DNA of 64,000 nucleotides from Alphaproteobacteria bacterium (GCA_024743215.1 JANSWZ010000002.1:620001-684000), one strand, 5' to 3'; shown: positions 28,755-37,953, numbered from the stretch's first letter. Numbers and translations: made by a program. The notes: generated from the letters alone by a model not told the origin.

Positions 28755-29407
28755 CGACATAAATCTGCAATCAGGCATTTTTCGCAGTCAGGCTTGCGCG
28801 CCTTGCAGATATAACGCCCATGCAGGATGAGCCAGTGATGGGCGTGTAGCAGATGCTCTTTCGGTATCGCCTTTTCCAGCAGCAATTCCACATCCAGCGG
28901 TGTTTTGCCCGGCGCAAGGCCGGTGCGGTTTGACACACGGAACAAATGTGTGTCCACCGCAATTGTGGGTTCGCCAAAGGCAATGTTCATGACCACATTC
29001 GCCGTTTTTCGGCCAACACCGGGCAGAGTTTCCAGAAAGTCCCGATTGGCGGGTACCACGCCATCAAATTCAGCAATAAGCTTGTCACACAGGGCCATCA
29101 CATTTTTGGCTTTGTTGCGATAAAGGCCAATGGTCTTGATGTAATCGCGCACGTTCGCCTCACCCAACGCAAGCATCTTTGCGGGTGTATCGGCGATTTT
29201 GAACAAGTCTTTGGTTGCGCGGTTTACACCAACATCCGTCGCCTGCGCCGACAGAACAACAGCGACCAGCAGCGTAAAGTCATTGACATAATCCAGCTCG
29301 CCTTTTGGCTCGGGATTGGCTTGCGAAAACCGGTCAAACATCTCCTGACGATCGGCCACAGACAAGCGCGAGCGTTTTTGGGGTTTCTTTTTAGCCTGGG
29401 TCTTCAC
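28730..29407 (-). CDS. nth: Endonuclease III
   Basis: DNA glycosylase/AP lyase for oxidised pyrimidines. The 225 residues contain the helix-hairpin-helix LPGVGRKTANVVM with the catalytic Lys, the catalytic Asp in VDTHLFRVSNR, and the [4Fe-4S] loop with Cys spacing 6-2-5 (CKARKPDCEKCLIADLC). A basic N-terminal extension of about 20 residues is common in alphaproteobacteria. It lies 24 bases downstream of the IclR gene on the same strand, but functional linkage is unlikely. Confidence 0.97.
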   Translation of the reverse strand: MKTQAKKKPQKRSRLSVADRQEMFDRFSQANPEPKGELDYVNDFTLLVAVVLSAQATDVGVNRATKDLFKIADTPAKMLALGEANVRDYIKTIGLYRNKAKNVMALCDKLIAEFDGVVPANRDFLETLPGVGRKTANVVMNIAFGEPTIAVDTHLFRVSNRTGLAPGKTPLDVELLLEKAIPKEHLLHAHHWLILHGRYICKARKPDCEKCLIADLCRYDGKTVA

Positions 29408-29431
29408 GGCTGGACTCCTTTGAATTGGGCC

Positions 29432-30241
29432 TCAACGCGCCACAAGCTCAGGTCGATATCCCAGATCATGGGAGAGTGTTTCAGTAAAGTCGAGTAACTG
29501 ACTTACAACGCGTGTCCCTGGTGCGACCTCCATCAAATCGCTTGGCCCGACAGCTGCGACGCACAATTGTACTTTCCCCAGATGATCAAACACGGGAGCT
29601 GACACGGCGGTGATGCCAGGAATTGGCATATCCTGCGTGGTGGCAAAACCCAGTTTCCTGGCCTGCTCCACACTGTCGTTGAAAGCGGCCTTGTCAATTT
29701 TGAAAAAATCCCGACGGCGGCTCTCATTGTCCGCAAATTCTGCTTCGACAAGACGGTTGGTTTTTGCTTCAGGCAGGAAGGCGCAAAATACGAGACCCGT
29801 GGCGGTCATTGGCAGGGAGTAAACACCACCCACCCTGATATTGATGTGAAGTGAGCGCGCATATTCCTGGATGTAAGTGATGGTCGGACCATGGGGGCCC
29901 CATACCGCGACAGAGATCATAAGGCTCAATTGCTCTGACAATGCTGCAACCCGCGAAATTGCCATGCGATGAGCATTTTGCATCCGCAACCGCATCAAGC
30001 CCAGATGCAAGGCATGCGGCCCCAATTGATAGAGGCCATCATCGTTCTTCTCGATCATGCCCACATTGCGGAAACTGACCAGATAAGGATGCAATTGACC
30101 GGCAGCGATCCCGGTTCGCTCAGCAAGATCACGCAGCTTTATGGGCTTACCGTCAACCGCAAATTCGTTCAGAATTCCAAAGCCAACCTCGATTGACGAA
30201 ATACCCCGTTGGTTTTTGTTTTTCGTCTCAGGTGCGGTCAT
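29432..30241 (-). CDS. IclR-family transcriptional regulator
   Basis: 269 residues. An N-terminal winged helix-turn-helix (about 15-75, with IKLRDLAERTGIAAGQLHPYLVSFRNVGMIEK in outline) is followed by a C-terminal GAF-like effector domain (about 90-255). IclR proteins usually control adjacent catabolic genes and sense a small aromatic or organic acid. The ATG directly abuts the stop of the double-OsmC gene (TAGATG), so the pair is translationally coupled. The likely targets are its own operon and the divergent TRAP/hydroxy-acid dehydrogenase genes. Confidence 0.9.
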   Translation of the reverse strand: MTAPETKNKNQRGISSIEVGFGILNEFAVDGKPIKLRDLAERTGIAAGQLHPYLVSFRNVGMIEKNDDGLYQLGPHALHLGLMRLRMQNAHRMAISRVAALSEQLSLMISVAVWGPHGPTITYIQEYARSLHINIRVGGVYSLPMTATGLVFCAFLPEAKTNRLVEAEFADNESRRRDFFKIDKAAFNDSVEQARKLGFATTQDMPIPGITAVSAPVFDHLGKVQLCVAAVGPSDLMEVAPGTRVVSQLLDFTETLSHDLGYRPELVAR

Positions 30242-31468
30242 CTATCGGATTTCAAGAACTCTCAGCTTTGTTTTAAGGGATTTGCTGCACAAGGCGTGAA
30301 GAAAGCAAGCCTGTTCTGCAAGGTCAAGCATTTCCTGCGCAAGGTGATCACTCTCCGATGTGCTCAGTCTAAGGTGGGTCTCGACCGCGTCTGCATCTCC
30401 TGCAGTCTCTGTACCGCCCGATGCGCCACCGAGGCTGAAATGGGTGTCCTGATAGATTGAGTAAGTCGGCAGATCGAGCTTTGATGTTTGCGCCAGAATT
30501 CCCAATTGCGTCATGAAGCAAAAACCGATTCCCGCAGAAATCAACGTGTTGGCGTCCGGCGCACGCCCCATGCCACCATTGGCCGGGGCTTCTTCAGACA
30601 GGAAGCGCCATTGGGAACTGTGGGGGAAATGAAGTTGCTGAAAAATCTCCTTCATACCATCGTCACGTAAGGTGGCCGTTGCCGCCACATGCAGTGGGCG
30701 TGGTGGTGGATTGGCTGTTGAATAATTCTCAGCACTGTCTTTGACGAAATGGGTCTTTGAAGGCGGAGACATACCGGCGGATTGGAGCAGCAGACCGGTG
30801 ACAGGATCTGTTTTGACAGCGGTGCCAGGTGTCGAGCCTTCTGTGGCATCACCTGTAAGAGTGTCGGCTGGCGGCTCCACATCCATCTCCTGAACGCGGG
30901 ACGGGGCCAGACGCTGGCCATTTTTGGTCAATGTAAAAAGGCTTTTGAGAGAATTGCGCACAAGCCCGTTTTGTGGCGCGGCATGGATGGCATCGGCCAG
31001 GAACTGTTGAAGCGCCGCACCGGTCAAATCGCAATTGATTTCCACTGTCAATTCAACAGATTGCGCGCCTCCAACCATAGTGCGCCGTGGCATGGAGCCT
31101 TTCATTGTATAGAAATTATCAAGGGTCAGATTCAGTGTCCGAATGCTGATATTCAGACGCTTGGCGAGCGCTGTGATTTCTTCCATGTAACCTGCGAGAA
31201 GGCCGGCTGCGAAATAGCCAAGCGGCGGGGGCGCGGCATCGTGACCATTGAGGTTCTCACCCTCATCGCTGACCAATCGCCATGTCATGCCCGTGCGGGC
31301 GGATTTCACCAGTGCTTCTTTCTGATAGCCCGATAATGACGTGGCAAAAACACGCATCGCCTCTGCCCTGCGCAGCATCGCTACAGGCACACTCGCGGCA
31401 TCCGGCATGCCCAATTGGAACACCAGAGGCCGTCCACAGGTTTCGATGACATTTTCGGGTTTCTGCAT
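30242..31468 (-). CDS. Protein with two OsmC-like domains
   Basis: 408 residues with two OsmC-fold regions. The first (about 60-190) has PPPLGYFAAGLLAGYMEEI but no cysteine at the expected helix. The second (about 260-405) keeps a Cys in AGIGFCFMTQL and another in ACFLHALCSKS, the positions of the peroxidatic and resolving cysteines in OsmC/Ohr. The linker is Pro/Thr-rich. It could be a thiol-dependent peroxidase or a dedicated catabolic partner; the family does not decide. The start at 31468 follows AAGGAAGGG; longer frames upstream are not supported. It begins a two-gene unit with iclR, divergent from TRAP genes. Confidence 0.7.
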   Translation of the reverse strand: MQKPENVIETCGRPLVFQLGMPDAASVPVAMLRRAEAMRVFATSLSGYQKEALVKSARTGMTWRLVSDEGENLNGHDAAPPPLGYFAAGLLAGYMEEITALAKRLNISIRTLNLTLDNFYTMKGSMPRRTMVGGAQSVELTVEINCDLTGAALQQFLADAIHAAPQNGLVRNSLKSLFTLTKNGQRLAPSRVQEMDVEPPADTLTGDATEGSTPGTAVKTDPVTGLLLQSAGMSPPSKTHFVKDSAENYSTANPPPRPLHVAATATLRDDGMKEIFQQLHFPHSSQWRFLSEEAPANGGMGRAPDANTLISAGIGFCFMTQLGILAQTSKLDLPTYSIYQDTHFSLGGASGGTETAGDADAVETHLRLSTSESDHLAQEMLDLAEQACFLHALCSKSLKTKLRVLEIR

Positions 31469-31583
31469 GCAGCGCCCTTCCTTTGTTTTTCTCCAACGCG
31501 TCTGCGGCAAGACCTGATGCCGAAAAGCGAATGCGTTCAATATTGCACTTGCATTTTATTCACAACTCAGTAATTTGTCATTA

Positions 31584-31597
31584 TCTAATCCGTTAGA
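31584..31597. promoter_or_regulatory. Candidate short operator dyad upstream of dctP-like gene
   Basis: TCTAA (31584-31588) and TTAGA (31593-31597) flank four bases, close to the ribosome site of the TRAP binding-protein gene and in the divergent IclR/TRAP region. It could be an IclR operator, but the arms are short. Confidence 0.25.
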
Positions 31598-31611
31598 CTT
31601 GGGAGGTCTCT

Positions 31612-32688
31612 ATGAAAAATTCAATTCTTACCGGTAGCACCGCCGTGGCAGCACTCATGCTGGCGGCAACAACAATGCCGAGCTTTGCGGCAGAAACTAT
31701 CAAACTGACAACTGTGTCCGGCTATCCAAAAACGGCTGCATGGGTCGAGGTTTTCGAAACCACCTATGTGCCTGAAGTCAATAAGCGCCTTGCCGAAAAA
31801 GGCGATTACGAGATTGAGTGGAGCTATGGCTGGGGCGGCGCAATTGTTGGCCCAAAGGGAGAGCTGGAAGCCATTGAAACCGGCCTTGCTGACATTGGCA
31901 TCGTGCAGACTGTGTTCCATCCGGACAAGTTGCGGGTCTATGACATTGCCTTTGCAACCCCCTTTGTGACCACCGATCTGGATCTGGTAACGAAGACCGT
32001 CAACGACCTGACGGAACAGTTCCCGGCCATGAAGGCTGTATGGGCCCAGAACGGTCTTGAATTTCTGACCACTCTGGCGGCGGTTGATAATTATCAGATC
32101 CTGCTGGATGGCGAATATACTGGTCCGGACAGCCTCAAAGGTCTCAAGATCGGTGGTGCAGGTACGAATTTGCGCTATGTGGAAAGTGTTGGCGCAACGG
32201 GTGTTTCTTCCACGCTTGCAGATTTTTACAATGGTGTTGCCAGCGGCCTCTTTGATGGCGTGATTGCCTGGGCGACAGCCGCTGAGGCTTTCAAGCTTTA
32301 TGAAGCTGCACCGACCTATGTGAAAGTTGATTTTGGTGGCGTGAATTCCATGGCGCTCAGCGTCAATGAATCGGTCTGGGCTGGCTTGCCTGAGGATGTG
32401 CAGGTTGTTCTGCGTGATTCTGCAGAAGTTTACCGCGAAGCCCTGGCCAATTATGCCATGGACGAAGCCGCTCAGTCTGTCGAGGATATGGTAGCTGCGG
32501 GTGCGACTGTTGTTCAGGTCAGCCAGGAAGATCGTGTCATTTGGGCCAATGGCATTGATAATATTGCCGGTGAATGGGCCGCTGAGGTTGAAGTAACCGG
32601 TGCGCCAGGAACTGAAATCCTGAAAGCCTATATCGACGCCATGAAGGCTGCCGGACAGACCGTCCTGCGCGACTGGTCCGCCGAATAA
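31612..32688 (+). CDS. TRAP transporter periplasmic substrate-binding protein (DctP type)
   Basis: 358 residues including a signal peptide (about 1-26, cleaved after PSFAAE region). The mature part is a DctP-family binding protein that captures an organic acid and delivers it to the DctQM permease. The VSGYPKTAAWVEVFETTYVPEV start and the YGWGGAIVGPKGELEAIETG segment are family-like, and the domain hinge Arg is in GTNLRYVESVGA. The ATG has a GGGAGG site. Genes for both permease subunits follow. Ligand not determinable; the neighbouring hydroxy-acid dehydrogenase suggests an alpha-hydroxy acid. Confidence 0.92.
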   Translation: MKNSILTGSTAVAALMLAATTMPSFAAETIKLTTVSGYPKTAAWVEVFETTYVPEVNKRLAEKGDYEIEWSYGWGGAIVGPKGELEAIETGLADIGIVQTVFHPDKLRVYDIAFATPFVTTDLDLVTKTVNDLTEQFPAMKAVWAQNGLEFLTTLAAVDNYQILLDGEYTGPDSLKGLKIGGAGTNLRYVESVGATGVSSTLADFYNGVASGLFDGVIAWATAAEAFKLYEAAPTYVKVDFGGVNSMALSVNESVWAGLPEDVQVVLRDSAEVYREALANYAMDEAAQSVEDMVAAGATVVQVSQEDRVIWANGIDNIAGEWAAEVEVTGAPGTEILKAYIDAMKAAGQTVLRDWSAE

Positions 32689-32708
32689 TCTACAAGGGTC
32701 TCCTCCCG

Positions 32709-32749
32709 AATTGCCTGGATGGGGTCCTTGTGACCCTGTCCAGGTAATT
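32709..32749 (+). promoter_or_regulatory. Intercistronic hairpin between dctP-like and dctQ-like genes
   Basis: AATT-CCTGGA...GGGTC (32709 on) pairs with GACCC...TCCAGG-AATT (to 32749) around CTTGT, with small internal mismatches. No T run follows. Such hairpins after binding-protein genes often stabilise the upstream message and give more binding protein than permease. Confidence 0.5.
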
Positions 32750-32772
32750 ATTCATCATTCAGGAACGCTCCG

Positions 32773-33297
32773 ATGCAAGGCATTTTGGTCCTAGCAAACA
32801 GAATTCTGGCCAGTATCGGGACCATCCTCATACTGCTCCAGATGATTCTGATCTGCTGCGATATCGGGGGTCGTTTTTTCTTCGATCATCCGATTCCAGG
32901 CGTGTTTGAAATTATCGAACTGACAATCGTTGCAATTGTCTTTCTGCAAATTCCCAACGCCATTGGCACGGGCAATTTCATCCGCTCCGACGCCATTTTC
33001 ACCGCAATCATCAGCTCGCGCCCCGGTCTGGGGCGCATCATGGACATCGCCTTCAATCTGGTTGGGGTGCTTGTCATGTGCGCCATCGCCTATGGCGTCT
33101 GGTTCAAGCTTGTTCAGGCTTTCGAGCGCAATCTGTTTACCGGCAATCCGGGTATCTTTACAGCGCCTATCTGGCCCGCCTTGCTGTGCATTGTCATCGG
33201 TTCAGTGTTTGCGGCGCTCAATTATCTATCGCAAGTGATGCGGGTACTGGCCGATGGCTCAGTGCTTGCCGAGGAGAGTTCCGTTGACGGGCATTGA
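32773..33297 (+). CDS. TRAP transporter small permease (DctQ type)
   Basis: 174-residue membrane protein with four predicted transmembrane helices, the small DctQ subunit that anchors the transporter. The conserved DIGGRFFFDHPIPGVFEIIELTI region and IPNAIGTGNFIRSDA are typical. The last residues overlap the start of the large permease by 14 bases, as often seen for dctQM. Confidence 0.9.
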   Translation: MQGILVLANRILASIGTILILLQMILICCDIGGRFFFDHPIPGVFEIIELTIVAIVFLQIPNAIGTGNFIRSDAIFTAIISSRPGLGRIMDIAFNLVGVLVMCAIAYGVWFKLVQAFERNLFTGNPGIFTAPIWPALLCIVIGSVFAALNYLSQVMRVLADGSVLAEESSVDGH

Positions 33298-34591
33298 AAT
33301 CGGAATCGCCTCACTGGTCATCATGGTGCTGCTGATCTATCTCGGCATGCATGTGGCCATTGCACTGGCCTCAGTCTCCTTTGTCGGTATCTGGATCTTC
33401 AAGGGCAATATCAACATCGCGGTCAGCCTGTTGACCATTGCCGCCAAAGACACGGTGGCGAGCTATTCTTTTGGTGTCGTGCCGCTGTTTGTGCTGATGG
33501 GACTGTTTGTGACCCAGTCAAATCTGGGGCGCGATATTTACATTGTCGCCAATGCCATTTTCCGCAAATTGAATGGTGGCCTTGGCATTGCAACGGTTGC
33601 CGCCAATGCCATTTTTGCCGCCATCACCGGCATTTCGATTGCCTCAGCGGCCATTTTCACACGTATCGCTGTGCCCGAGATGATCCGCTACGGTCATACA
33701 CCGCGCTTTGCCGTGGGCGTTGTTGCGGGCAGTTCTGTCCTGGGTATGCTGATACCGCCCTCCGTTCTGTTGATTGTGTATGCGCTGATTGCTGAAGTGT
33801 CGGTGGCGCATATGTTTACCGCAGGCATTCTGCCAGGAATTCTACTGGCCATTCTGTTCTGTCTCCTGATCCTGTTCATGGCCAAATTCATGCCCAAATT
33901 CACCGGCACGGCTTCTCAACCGCAGGACGAAGAAGCTGAACGGCTTGGGTTCTTTAACGGCGTAAAACTGATCTCACCGACAGTGTTTCTGATCGGGGTA
34001 GTACTCGGTGGCATTTATGGTGGTGTGTTCACCCCGACCGAGGCCGGTGCTGCCGGAGCCTTTTGTGCCATGCTCATCGCTTTTGCCAAGCGTCGGCTGA
34101 ACGTCAGCAGCTTCTGGAATATACTGACCGATACGGGGCGCATTACAGCGTCCATCCTGTTTCTGATCATTGCCGCCAGCATGTATAGTCGCATGCTCGG
34201 AGTCTCTGGCATTCCCAGTCAGTTGTCGGCCTTTATCACCAGTCTGGATGCCGGCTTCACGCTGATCCTGATCGTCTACATATTGCTAATGGTGTTTTTG
34301 GGTACGATACTGGATTCCACGTCCATCATACTGGTTCTGGTGCCGCTGTTCCTGCCGATTTTTGCAACATATGATGTTGATCTGATCTGGCTTGGCATCA
34401 TCACGGTTCTGGGAACAGAGATTGGACTTTTAACGCCGCCATTGGGCATTGCGTGTTTCGTTATCAAAGGGTCGTTGAACGATCCGAATATTTCGTTGAC
34501 CGATATTTTTATCGGGGCGTTTCCGTTTGCCCTGACCATGGTGGTTGGCTTGCTGTTTGTTATTTTCATGCCCTGGCTCACGCTCAACTGA
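33284..34591 (+). CDS. TRAP transporter large permease (DctM type)
   Basis: About 435 residues with a dozen or so transmembrane segments; the ion-coupled transport subunit. Family motifs include the IPPSVLLIVYALIAE, GGIYGGVFTPTEAGAAGA and GTILDSTSIILVLVPLFLP blocks. The TTG at 33284 is chosen because GAGGAG lies upstream at correct spacing and the protein then begins TGIEIGIASLV; this overlaps dctQ by 14 bases. An upstream in-frame start at 33254 is possible but less likely. Confidence 0.92.
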   Translation: MTGIEIGIASLVIMVLLIYLGMHVAIALASVSFVGIWIFKGNINIAVSLLTIAAKDTVASYSFGVVPLFVLMGLFVTQSNLGRDIYIVANAIFRKLNGGLGIATVAANAIFAAITGISIASAAIFTRIAVPEMIRYGHTPRFAVGVVAGSSVLGMLIPPSVLLIVYALIAEVSVAHMFTAGILPGILLAILFCLLILFMAKFMPKFTGTASQPQDEEAERLGFFNGVKLISPTVFLIGVVLGGIYGGVFTPTEAGAAGAFCAMLIAFAKRRLNVSSFWNILTDTGRITASILFLIIAASMYSRMLGVSGIPSQLSAFITSLDAGFTLILIVYILLMVFLGTILDSTSIILVLVPLFLPIFATYDVDLIWLGIITVLGTEIGLLTPPLGIACFVIKGSLNDPNISLTDIFIGAFPFALTMVVGLLFVIFMPWLTLN

Positions 34592-34669
34592 CTCAATTCC
34601 GCCAGCCATCTGACCAAGGTTGGCTGGTGCAGTGCAACGCGCCAATTCTTTCATGCGAAGGCCGCATTC

Positions 34670-35833
34670 ATGCTTTCTGTCAAAAACGCCGTCACTATTG
34701 AAGATTTGCAGAAGCTGGCCCGCAGACGCCTGCCGAAATTCATCATTTCCTATGCAGAACGCGGCGCAGGGTCCGGGGCATGCTCATCTGGAAATGTAGA
34801 GGCATTTCTGGACTACCACTTCAGTCCGAAAGCGCTGGTTGGCAATGCGCCTATCGACATGTCGACGGACTTGTTCGGTCGGACTTACGCACAGCCATTC
34901 GGCATTTCCGCTATCGGTCTGGCTGGCATCTACCGTCAACATGCTGACGAGATTCTGGCCGAGACAGCACGCAATGCCAATGTGCCATTTATTTTGTCCG
35001 GGTCTGGAACAGCGGATATTGAAACCATCGCAAAACTCGCGCCGGAGCATAGCTGGTATCAGCTCTATCCGGCCAAGGACCCTGCAATCACGGAAAACAT
35101 GATCAGCCGCGCCAGGAATGCAGGTGTGCAGGTACTGGTCATTACGGTGGATTATCCCGAACCCAATCGCAGCGAAGTGAAAGAGCGCACGGGTATTTCC
35201 GTTGGCCGTGGACCAACCCTGAAAACCTTGCCCTCTCTTGCACTGGATGCTGCGCGTCATCCCCAGTGGCTGATTGAGTTTCTCGCCTCCGGCGGCACGC
35301 CCAAACTGGAAAGCTGGCAGCCCTACGCACCAAAGGGCGCAAAGCAATCAGACCTGTTTGAGATATTCAACGAGAATTGGTGCGGGCCATTTGACTGGCT
35401 GGAAGTCGAGCGCATTCGCAAATTGTGGCCCGGGAAAATGGTCATCAAGGGCATCTCGAGAGCTGGAGACATTCGGCGTGCCGTGGCTGCGGGCGCAGAT
35501 GCTGTGACCATTTCCAATCATGGCGGCAACAAGCTGGATCGTGTGCTGCCGAGCCTGCGTGCGTTGTCTCAAATCTGCAAAGAGCAAAAGGATGCTTACG
35601 GCATTCCTCTGTTCTTTGATGGTGGCATTCGCAGGGGCACTGATGTGCTGACGGCATTGGCGGTTGGTGCCAGCTTTTGCTTTCTGGGCAGGGCAGCCCT
35701 GTTTGGTGTCGCCGCTGGCGGAGCATCTGGCGCACAGCGTGCAATGGACATCATGAAAGTTGAATCAGCTCATGCGCTGGCCATGATCGGCTGCCGAGCG
35801 GCACGAGATCTGGATGAGAGTTTTCTGGCATAA
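34670..35833 (+). CDS. FMN-dependent alpha-hydroxy-acid dehydrogenase (LldD/mandelate dehydrogenase-like)
   Basis: 387-residue TIM-barrel flavoprotein that oxidises L-2-hydroxy acids to 2-oxo acids. The FMN and active-site motifs are present: GISAIGLAGIYRQHAD, YQLYPAKDPAI, ITVDYPEPNR, and the catalytic His in SNHGGNKLDR (the usual text is SNHGGRQLDG). The Arg pair is in DGGIRRGTDV. It lies 78 bases after the TRAP permease gene. The natural assumption is that the TRAP system imports its substrate or a precursor. The specific acid (lactate, mandelate, glycolate-like) is not fixed by sequence. Confidence 0.88.
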   Translation: MLSVKNAVTIEDLQKLARRRLPKFIISYAERGAGSGACSSGNVEAFLDYHFSPKALVGNAPIDMSTDLFGRTYAQPFGISAIGLAGIYRQHADEILAETARNANVPFILSGSGTADIETIAKLAPEHSWYQLYPAKDPAITENMISRARNAGVQVLVITVDYPEPNRSEVKERTGISVGRGPTLKTLPSLALDAARHPQWLIEFLASGGTPKLESWQPYAPKGAKQSDLFEIFNENWCGPFDWLEVERIRKLWPGKMVIKGISRAGDIRRAVAAGADAVTISNHGGNKLDRVLPSLRALSQICKEQKDAYGIPLFFDGGIRRGTDVLTALAVGASFCFLGRAALFGVAAGGASGAQRAMDIMKVESAHALAMIGCRAARDLDESFLA

Positions 35834-35891
35834 ATCGGCTCAGTCTTTGTGGATGCATCCATGATGCCAGAAAATTTGTGCTCCTTGCACT

Positions 35892-35920
35892 TTGCCATGT
35901 GATTTTTCCGCGCTAATTAT
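35892..35920 (+). promoter_or_regulatory. Promoter candidate implying a leaderless DUF2244 message
   Basis: TTGCCA (35892-35897) is followed 16-17 bases later by TAATTAT (35914-35920), only seven bases before the ATG at 35927. Transcription would start at or next to the start codon. No ribosome site is visible upstream of that ATG. Confidence 0.3.
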
Positions 35921-35926
35921 GAGTTT

Positions 35927-36445
35927 ATGGAAAATCAGACTTCATCCCCGACAGCACAACCCGGCTCAGACAGCAAACCGATTTTTGCCGCTCGCCTGAC
36001 GCCCTATCGTTCGCTCGGGCAAAAAGGGTTTTTGGTCCTGATGACCTGCCTGTCGATCGTCTGCTTTGTCGCGGGGATTTTGTTTTATGCCATTGGCGCG
36101 TGGCCTGTCTTCGGCTTTTTCGGGCTGGATGTGCTGATCATCTTCATTGCCTTCAAACTGAATTACCGCTCTGCCCGCGCTTATGAAGAAGTGGTCCTGT
36201 CTGAAGACCTTCTGCACATCAAAAAAGTCAGTCCAAAAGGCGCGACGCAGGAATTCAGTTTCAATCCGTTCTGGGTGCGCCTGGCCATTGACCGGGAAGA
36301 AGATGAAGGGGTGACTGCCCTGACACTGACAAGCCATGGCCAGTCACTGGGGATTGGTGGCTTTCTGAACCCGGGAGACCGGGAGACCTTTGGCGCTGCC
36401 TTGCGTGACGCGCTGCAAAAAGCGCGGCAGCCAGTCTTTTCTTAA
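35927..36445 (+). CDS. DUF2244 membrane protein
   Basis: 172-residue protein with two adjacent transmembrane helices (about residues 32-80) followed by a soluble beta-rich domain, matching DUF2244. The diagnostic LTPYRSLGQKGF at the start of the first helix and FNPFWVRLAID in the C-terminal part are present. Function unknown. It is convergent with the MFS gene across 73 bases. Confidence 0.88.
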   Translation: MENQTSSPTAQPGSDSKPIFAARLTPYRSLGQKGFLVLMTCLSIVCFVAGILFYAIGAWPVFGFFGLDVLIIFIAFKLNYRSARAYEEVVLSEDLLHIKKVSPKGATQEFSFNPFWVRLAIDREEDEGVTALTLTSHGQSLGIGGFLNPGDRETFGAALRDALQKARQPVFS

Positions 36446-36518
36446 CGGCAATTCGTCGAAACTGTGAAAATCAGCACTTCATCAGGCCAATGTCTGCTTG
36501 TCTGATCGTTCGGGAAAA

Positions 36519-37781
36519 TTATTCAGCCAAGACCGGCGTTGTGTCGGGGGCGGGCAATTTGCGCGGCAAAAGGGCAGCGGCTGTGACAACCACCAGCCCC
36601 ACACCAGCCATAATACGGAACAGGGTGTCAAATCCCCAATTCTCGTAGACGAATGCAATCAATGGCAATGACAATGCCAACACCGTAAAGGCGACGACGT
36701 AGCGAACGGCGTAGATCCGAGCCCGATAGGCCCCGCTGGCCATTTTACCAATCATATAGTCGTTGATTGGTATTTGACCGAAGACGCCCAGCATGAACCC
36801 CAGCGCCACCGCCAGGGCGACGCCATCAGTCAGGCCCGGCATCCACGCAAAGAAGATCAACTGCACCGCACCCACGGCCATCAGAACGGGACGCGGGCCA
36901 TAACGATCCAGCAATCTGCCCACCAATAATTGCGCCATGGAGGCGACGGCAAACACCATAAAGGCTAGCCCCCCGACCGTTGTCGCAAAGTCTGTCTGCC
37001 CGGTTTCAGAAACTGTGGCAGCTATCCCGGATATTTGCGCGACAAGACCCTGCAGACGTTCATCAAAAATCTTTGGCAGCGCAAACGTGGTCGACTGGAA
37101 ACTGATCGAGGCAACGGCAGTGGTCAGAAATACAATCGCGGAAACCCGCATCACCAGGGCGCGATGTACCAATGAGGTGTCAGTTGCCGTGTTCCGGGTG
37201 TCTGCATTCGGTGCTGCATGGTCCGTTGCCGCAATCTTACGCCACAAAAATACATACACCAGCCCCACCGCAATTGAGAAAAGGCCCGGCAGAATGAAGG
37301 CCATGCGCCAGCCGCCATGGTCAATCAGATAACCGGTGACAAGCGCGGCGCAGGCAACGCCCAGATTGCCCCAAACGCCATTGGCAGCAATGCGCATGCC
37401 GGTATTGCGCCATTTCATGGTTACAATGGCCAGTCCGACCGGATGATAGATCGCGGCAAACAGGCCGATGACAAACAGGCCGAGGCCTATTTGAAAGGGC
37501 GTTGTTGCAAAGCCAGTCGCAATTGAGGAGATACCAATACCAATGAAAAACACACACATCATGCCGTCACGGCTCCACTTGTCCGCCAGCCAACCGGCCG
37601 GAAGCGAGAACAGGCCAAAGGCAAAGAAACCGGGCGTTGCATAGGCCAACAGATCTGCATATCCGATGCCCCACTCCCGATGCAGCGCCAGGGCTGCCAC
37701 CGTTGCAAAGATCAGCATGAACAAATGATCAAGGAAGTGACCTATGTTAAGCAGCAGAAAATGCAACTGGTCCCGGGTCAT
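36519..37781 (-). CDS. Major facilitator superfamily transporter
   Basis: 420-residue twelve-helix transporter. An N-terminal HFLDHLFMLIFATVAALAL helix with His and Asp in the membrane is typical of a rhizobial MFS group, and the central cytoplasmic loop (about 190-225) separates two six-helix halves. The ATG at 37781 matches the first helix; an upstream in-frame extension to 37994 would overlap the divergent Ada-like gene and is rejected. The substrate is unknown. Confidence 0.88.
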   Translation of the reverse strand: MTRDQLHFLLLNIGHFLDHLFMLIFATVAALALHREWGIGYADLLAYATPGFFAFGLFSLPAGWLADKWSRDGMMCVFFIGIGISSIATGFATTPFQIGLGLFVIGLFAAIYHPVGLAIVTMKWRNTGMRIAANGVWGNLGVACAALVTGYLIDHGGWRMAFILPGLFSIAVGLVYVFLWRKIAATDHAAPNADTRNTATDTSLVHRALVMRVSAIVFLTTAVASISFQSTTFALPKIFDERLQGLVAQISGIAATVSETGQTDFATTVGGLAFMVFAVASMAQLLVGRLLDRYGPRPVLMAVGAVQLIFFAWMPGLTDGVALAVALGFMLGVFGQIPINDYMIGKMASGAYRARIYAVRYVVAFTVLALSLPLIAFVYENWGFDTLFRIMAGVGLVVVTAAALLPRKLPAPDTTPVLAE

Positions 37782-37953
37782 TTGTATAATCGTCCTGTGA
37801 TGGGCATTCTGCGGGTGGCTCGACAATCTGCCGAAGAATTTGGAGTGTAGCTCAATCCTCGGGATTTTGCATTCATCTGCACAAGAATCGGGTGGCCCCC
37901 TGCGGGCCCTCGTGGTCCTGTGGCCTTGAAACTGACCTGAGAGTCTGACGATC

